Source: Strigamia acuminata (lineage: Eukaryota; Arthropoda; Chilopoda; Geophilomorpha; Linotaeniidae). From it: 64,000 nucleotides of DNA. Each line of letters starts with the position of its first letter. Position 1 is the first letter of the stretch. A program made the position numbers and the translations under genes. Below, piece by piece: positions 60,398 through 64,000 of the stretch. The notes below the pieces were generated by a model. The model was not told where the DNA came from, made no database searches, and saw nothing but the letters and a program-made list of their open reading frames with translations. The stretch is taken from positions 4,512,501 through 4,576,500 of the forward strand of contig OX442318.1 in the NCBI GenBank assembly GCA_949358305.1, read 5' to 3'.

Positions 60398-60790
60398 AAG
60401 TAAACATCTGTAATGCATGGACGCATTACATATTAGACTTCTAAACCCTTCTACACGACATTTAACTCGTTGCAAATGCGCGACGTAGACGCCGAACTCG
60501 CAAAGTCCCAAGTCTAAGCAGTGTAGTTGTCATATTACGGTAGTGACTTCATATTACGCTATTTCCTTCCGGTATGTAATAGAAGGCTAAAAGTGTACAA
60601 AAACCAGTTTTTTAATTAAACCGGAGGTTGGAGAAATACGAAAATACCTTAGGAACCTAATATAGGTATGCTGAGTTCATTGCAGTTGTCCGTTTGGCTC
60701 TAACTGCTATAGTTTTTGCGGAATTGATGCGGACAGACGGACATGATTGTTTTATTAGACCTTCTAAACATCAGGTTTAGAAGTCTAATA
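60398..60790. mobile_element. TTAGACTTCTAAACC-family MITE, copy 3
   Basis: CAAGTAAACATCTGTAATGC start, ATATTAGACTTCTAAACCC, GATGCGGACAGACGGACA and a closing GGTTTAGAAGTCTAAT, in the same orientation as 36644-37078 but with a different central segment. Confidence 0.8.
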
Positions 60791-61324
60791 ATAGCGCGTT
60801 TAGGCATAGATGGTTAGGGGCAGTCAGGGCTGGACTGGGTACAAATTTAGTATTGGGAAATCTGGATGGGTCGGGCCACAGGGACAGGCTACGGTGGGCC
60901 AGGGACTAGCTCGCTGAGCCAGTCCAGCACTGGGGACAGTGCTGCATCATTACCAGTAATGATACCTGGGTTTAGAGGGTCTATAAGGGAAACTGGGCCT
61001 GGATCGAGGGGGTGCCCAATGCTGGAAATCTCGTGTATTGTAGGCCTGTTTTGGATTTTGAAATCATCAAATTTTCTGACATCCTGGAAATACATGTCTC
61101 AGAAATTGCAGCAAAAGTGAGCAAAATCTTAAAAGAAATAGTCTTGAAATTTTGAAATCTATAGTAAATCTCTTAAATAAATCTTTGACATCTTTCAAAT
61201 CTCTAAAATCCATGAAACCCTCTGAAATTTTAGAAGTCTTGGAAATTCATTAAATCTTACAAATCGTCTTGCAAAATGTAGCAGAATCAGAAATCTGCCT
61301 AAAATTTTGACATCTTCAAGATTT

Positions 61325-61650
61325 AACAGGCTTGAGTACTCCCTTGGCCTAGATGGCCTAGACTGCCTACTTGAAAACCTGGGCCTGGAGGGCCTACAGT
61401 AGATGACTTACTAGAGAACCTGGGCCTGGAGGGCTTACTAGAGAACCTGAGTTTAGGGGCCTACTAGGGAACCTGGGCCTGGAGGGCTTACTAGAGAACC
61501 TGAGACTAGGGGCCTGCTAGTAAACCTGTGCTTGGAGGGCTTAAAAGAGAACCTGGGTCTGAAAACCAACAGAAGAACCTGCACCCAGAGGGTCTACTGG
61601 AGAATCTGGGCTTGGAGGGCCTAGTAGAGGTCTGGGCCAGGAGCTAGTCA
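61325..61650. repeat. 27-bp GC-richer minisatellite
   Basis: About eleven degenerate units of the form GAACCTGGGCCTGGAGGGCT plus TACTAGA. It stands out in composition from the AT-rich repeats elsewhere. Located about 530 bp upstream of the channel gene start. Confidence 0.85.
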
Positions 61651-62182
61651 GAGTTGGGAACGTTAGATAAAAAGAGAGATGAAGATGAAGGAGAAGCAAA
61701 ACTTGAAGGTGGTTCAGTATGGTGTGCTAAAGACCTAGCTATGTGTTGAAAGGCATGGCGTGGATTGCAAAGAAGAAATGGGAGCAAAGCAAACCCCATG
61801 AATTTTTAATATTTAGTTTTCATTAAAAGATAGTGTTTTTTAATGAGTCCTGTGGGCCAATAAATCATGGGAAATGGCCTATTAGTGGGTTTATGGGATT
61901 GATTTTCATATTGAATATCAATCAATATAATTATAATGATAAAATCCTGCAATCAACAAAATTATGACTATAATAAAAATGGAAATAAACACGCATAAAT
62001 TATGAATTTATGTTGTAAGACCTATTTCCTTTGAAGGCAATTTTGTTTTTGTTGACGTTGTAATAAAAAGCAACTTTACATTGCATGCTTTCCACTGACA
62101 AATATTCATTGCATCAAGTTGAGTGTCCCTACAACAGTTTCCAATTTGCTGCTGTACTTCAAGCTGAGAAAGCGTCTAGAGG
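61651..62182. promoter_or_regulatory. upstream region of the DEG/ENaC gene
   Basis: Non-coding. No TATA box placed with confidence. Exon 1 codons begin at 62183 within GAGGATGAC. Confidence 0.35.
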
Positions 62183-63579
62183 ATGACTACTAGGGTCAAT
62201 TCTGTGGGGCTGTGGACGGCACACCGGCGCCACAAAGCCAGGGAAGTGAAAGTTACTACCGACACAAGTCTGCCAATCATCCAAAAGATCCTGGATTCAA
62301 ATTACAACTTATACTTCAAGATGTTTTGGATTGTTGCAATCATCACTTGTTTTGCTCTTTGCTTTTATCAGATAGGCTTCAGGATTCAGAACTACCTTCA
62401 GGAGCCTACCACTATCAAATTGGAGATGAAGCGGTTGACTACGGTCACATTTCCATCCGTTGTGCTCTGCTCCAGTGGACTGACAAACACTATGAAAAAG
62501 AGTCTTGATAATATCAAAGCGTGTGAAAAGAACAGATCAGGCTGTGAGGTCTTTATGAAACACATGACAGCTCCGTTTGAACAGCGCAATACTACTATGG
62601 AAAGAGAGATTCAGATTTTCAGTGGACTTAACCACACTGCGATTAAATTTAGTAGTCATGTAAGTAGTAAAAAACGAGATCAAATTATTGACACCCTCTA
62701 ATTAATTGAAAAACCCCCAAATCCATTTAATTTCACACCAATTATTCACACACTATTTCTATTTATTAGACCCCCCAAAACTATTTATTTCCACAATATT
62801 TATTTTTACACTATTTTCCTTGAAAAACTTTTTAAGACTATCCGCCAATTGTGTATAAAGTATCCCATGTAGTCTCTTAAACTTTGGTTAGCTTGTTTTA
62901 TTGAGGACAAAATTGCTCAATAAAACTTCTGGATATGTATCTAATTCAGGATTTTATTGCAGTGTCCCTTATTTTCTAAACAAGGTGAAATCTGTGATGG
63001 CGTAGCAGTGGAAACTGAAATGAGGATTCAAAACATGGACACTATTTGGGGTTACTGCCTGGTTCTTACTTTGAGTAAGTTGTAATAGTATTTTCTTAGA
63101 AATGTATACTTTATTATTGTTATTTTTTTGTGTACAGAAAAGGAAATGGAGTACAGGGGACCTTTTACCTGGATTTTGCTGAGTTGGGATAATGCCCTGT
63201 TCTCTCCTTCACCGGACATGGAATTAGCAACTGATTATTATGTGGGTATAACCAAACCTTTTTGAAGTAAGCAAACACCTAACACTTTTATAAACTGTTT
63301 AGTTTTTTCTTCAACCGAATGAATCAGCTCTTTCTAGACATGATGCCATTTACTTAACTGAAACTCTTGAGTTGGGTTATGAAACAATGGTGAGAATTAC
63401 AGCTCGAGAAGTAAGCTACGCAATTATATATCCAATAAAGAAAAAGAAATATTTTTACATGCAATTTTGCAGTTCAATTTTATTAGTTCCAAGAAGCGGC
63501 GATGCACCGACGACTTGTCAGCCATTAAATGCTTTGACTCATGCATGGACAATCTACTTGCCAAAAACTTAAGCTGTCA
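62183..63579 (+). CDS. DEG/ENaC sodium channel subunit, 5' part (5 exons seen)
   Basis: Exons are 62183-62659, 62963-63074, 63138-63241, 63303-63410 and 63473-63579, with the donor after 63579 leading out of the window. About 302 N-terminal residues are seen, where the family has 450-650. The first membrane helix is FWIVAIITCFALCFYQIGF (about residues 49-67), followed by the post-TM1 block YLQEPTTIKLE and the TFPSVVLC motif. The Cys-rich ectodomain begins (CEKNRSGC, CPLFSKQGEIC, RRCTDDLSAIKCFDSC). Such trimeric channels pass sodium in mechanosensation, chemosensation or acid sensing. The pore-lining second helix and selectivity filter lie outside the window. The usual N-terminal His-Gly gating motif is not apparent. 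Confidence 0.85.
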
Positions 63580-63639
63580 GTAAGTTTTCCACATAGCTTA
63601 ATTTGTCATAATCTTAGCAGGGCCACCTTAACCAACTGG

Positions 63640-63890
63640 CTCGACTAATGGGAGTACACATTGTGAGGTGCCTTTTTGAGTGCAACTCGAGTATAGGAGT
63701 GGCTGTTTAGCAGGGGAATGCACCTAAGACACTCAATCAAATCCCTTTGACAACTGAATAAAGCTTTACCAATAACCTTAACTCGTGTCTTGTGTATTTT
63801 CTGGATAAAATCTTATCGTGTGTGTTGCATCCAGCACCTCATGGCCCTCCACTGACCATGCAGCGTCCGTCCAAACACTCACAATAGTTT
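63640..63890 (+). mobile_element. LTR-like fragment related to 7017-7563
   Basis: AATAAAGC at about 63760, then TCGTGTGTGTTGCATCCAGC, GCGTCCGTCC and ACACTCACA, as in the solo LTR of IFT140 intron 9. It lies in the intron after channel exon 5. The left edge is not defined. Confidence 0.5.
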
Positions 63891-64000
63891 TAGTGTATGA
63901 AAATGAAGGAAAAGTGGTTTTCATTCATTATTGGGGTTGAGATCAAATATAAAAAAAATGCTGTGGCACCAATTAATCAATTCAAATTCTGTTCTGACTT

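Overview
The window is AT-rich animal nuclear DNA, most likely from an arthropod or a close invertebrate relative. Genes are split by many short GT-AG introns, and the Rac1 protein is nearly the insect one. I rebuilt the exons by eye from splice sites, reading frame and remembered protein families. No database was searched.

Gene order from left to right: (1) a 3-exon minus-strand gene for a secreted 12-cysteine protein (1000-1641); (2) IFT140, a ciliary retrograde-transport (IFT-A) subunit, complete in 23 exons and 1483 codons (2448-13297); (3) three tandem five-exon TLC-domain genes of the TLCD1/2 type, called A, B and C (13921-16387, 17484-19673, 25155-37425), each reading open for 241 codons; (4) GPN1, an intronless GPN-loop GTPase on the minus strand (37509-38585), whose stop lies 83 bp from the stop of TLCD C; (5) Rac1, 5 exons and 192 aa (39414-43129), divergent from GPN1; (6) a TMEM8/PGAP6 protein, 11 exons and about 800 aa (44434-54094); (7) about 8 kb without a convincing gene; (8) the 5' half of a DEG/ENaC channel gene, running off the right edge (62183 to beyond 63579).

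The middle (13-38 kb) is a segmental duplication. Unit B begins with a broken copy of the IFT140 3' end and ends with a broken copy of the GPN1 3' end, so the ancestral order was IFT140 - TLCD - GPN1. B and C share insertions that A lacks, so A split off first. Copy C has been heavily invaded: a 3.1-kb THAP/P-like DNA transposon lies between its promoter and ATG, and a 9.4-kb LTR element lies in intron 2. Its exons and splice sites are nevertheless intact.

The 9.4-kb LTR element (25537-34943) is the most unusual object. It has two 1902-bp LTRs that look identical, a CTAC target duplication and a primer-binding site matching the 3' end of tRNA-Gln, present twice. Six exact copies of its polypurine octamer are spread through the interior. 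A 3-kb leader is filled with a recurring short palindrome. The only long reading frame is an unfamiliar basic 493-aa protein with an internal domain duplication. I see no gag, protease, RT or integrase.

Other notable structure: a 1.4-kb apparently perfect 12-bp GC-rich satellite (20133-21545); a different AT-rich minisatellite in each of six IFT140 introns, with periods near two or three helical turns; and many miniature inverted-repeat elements (MITEs) of at least nine families.
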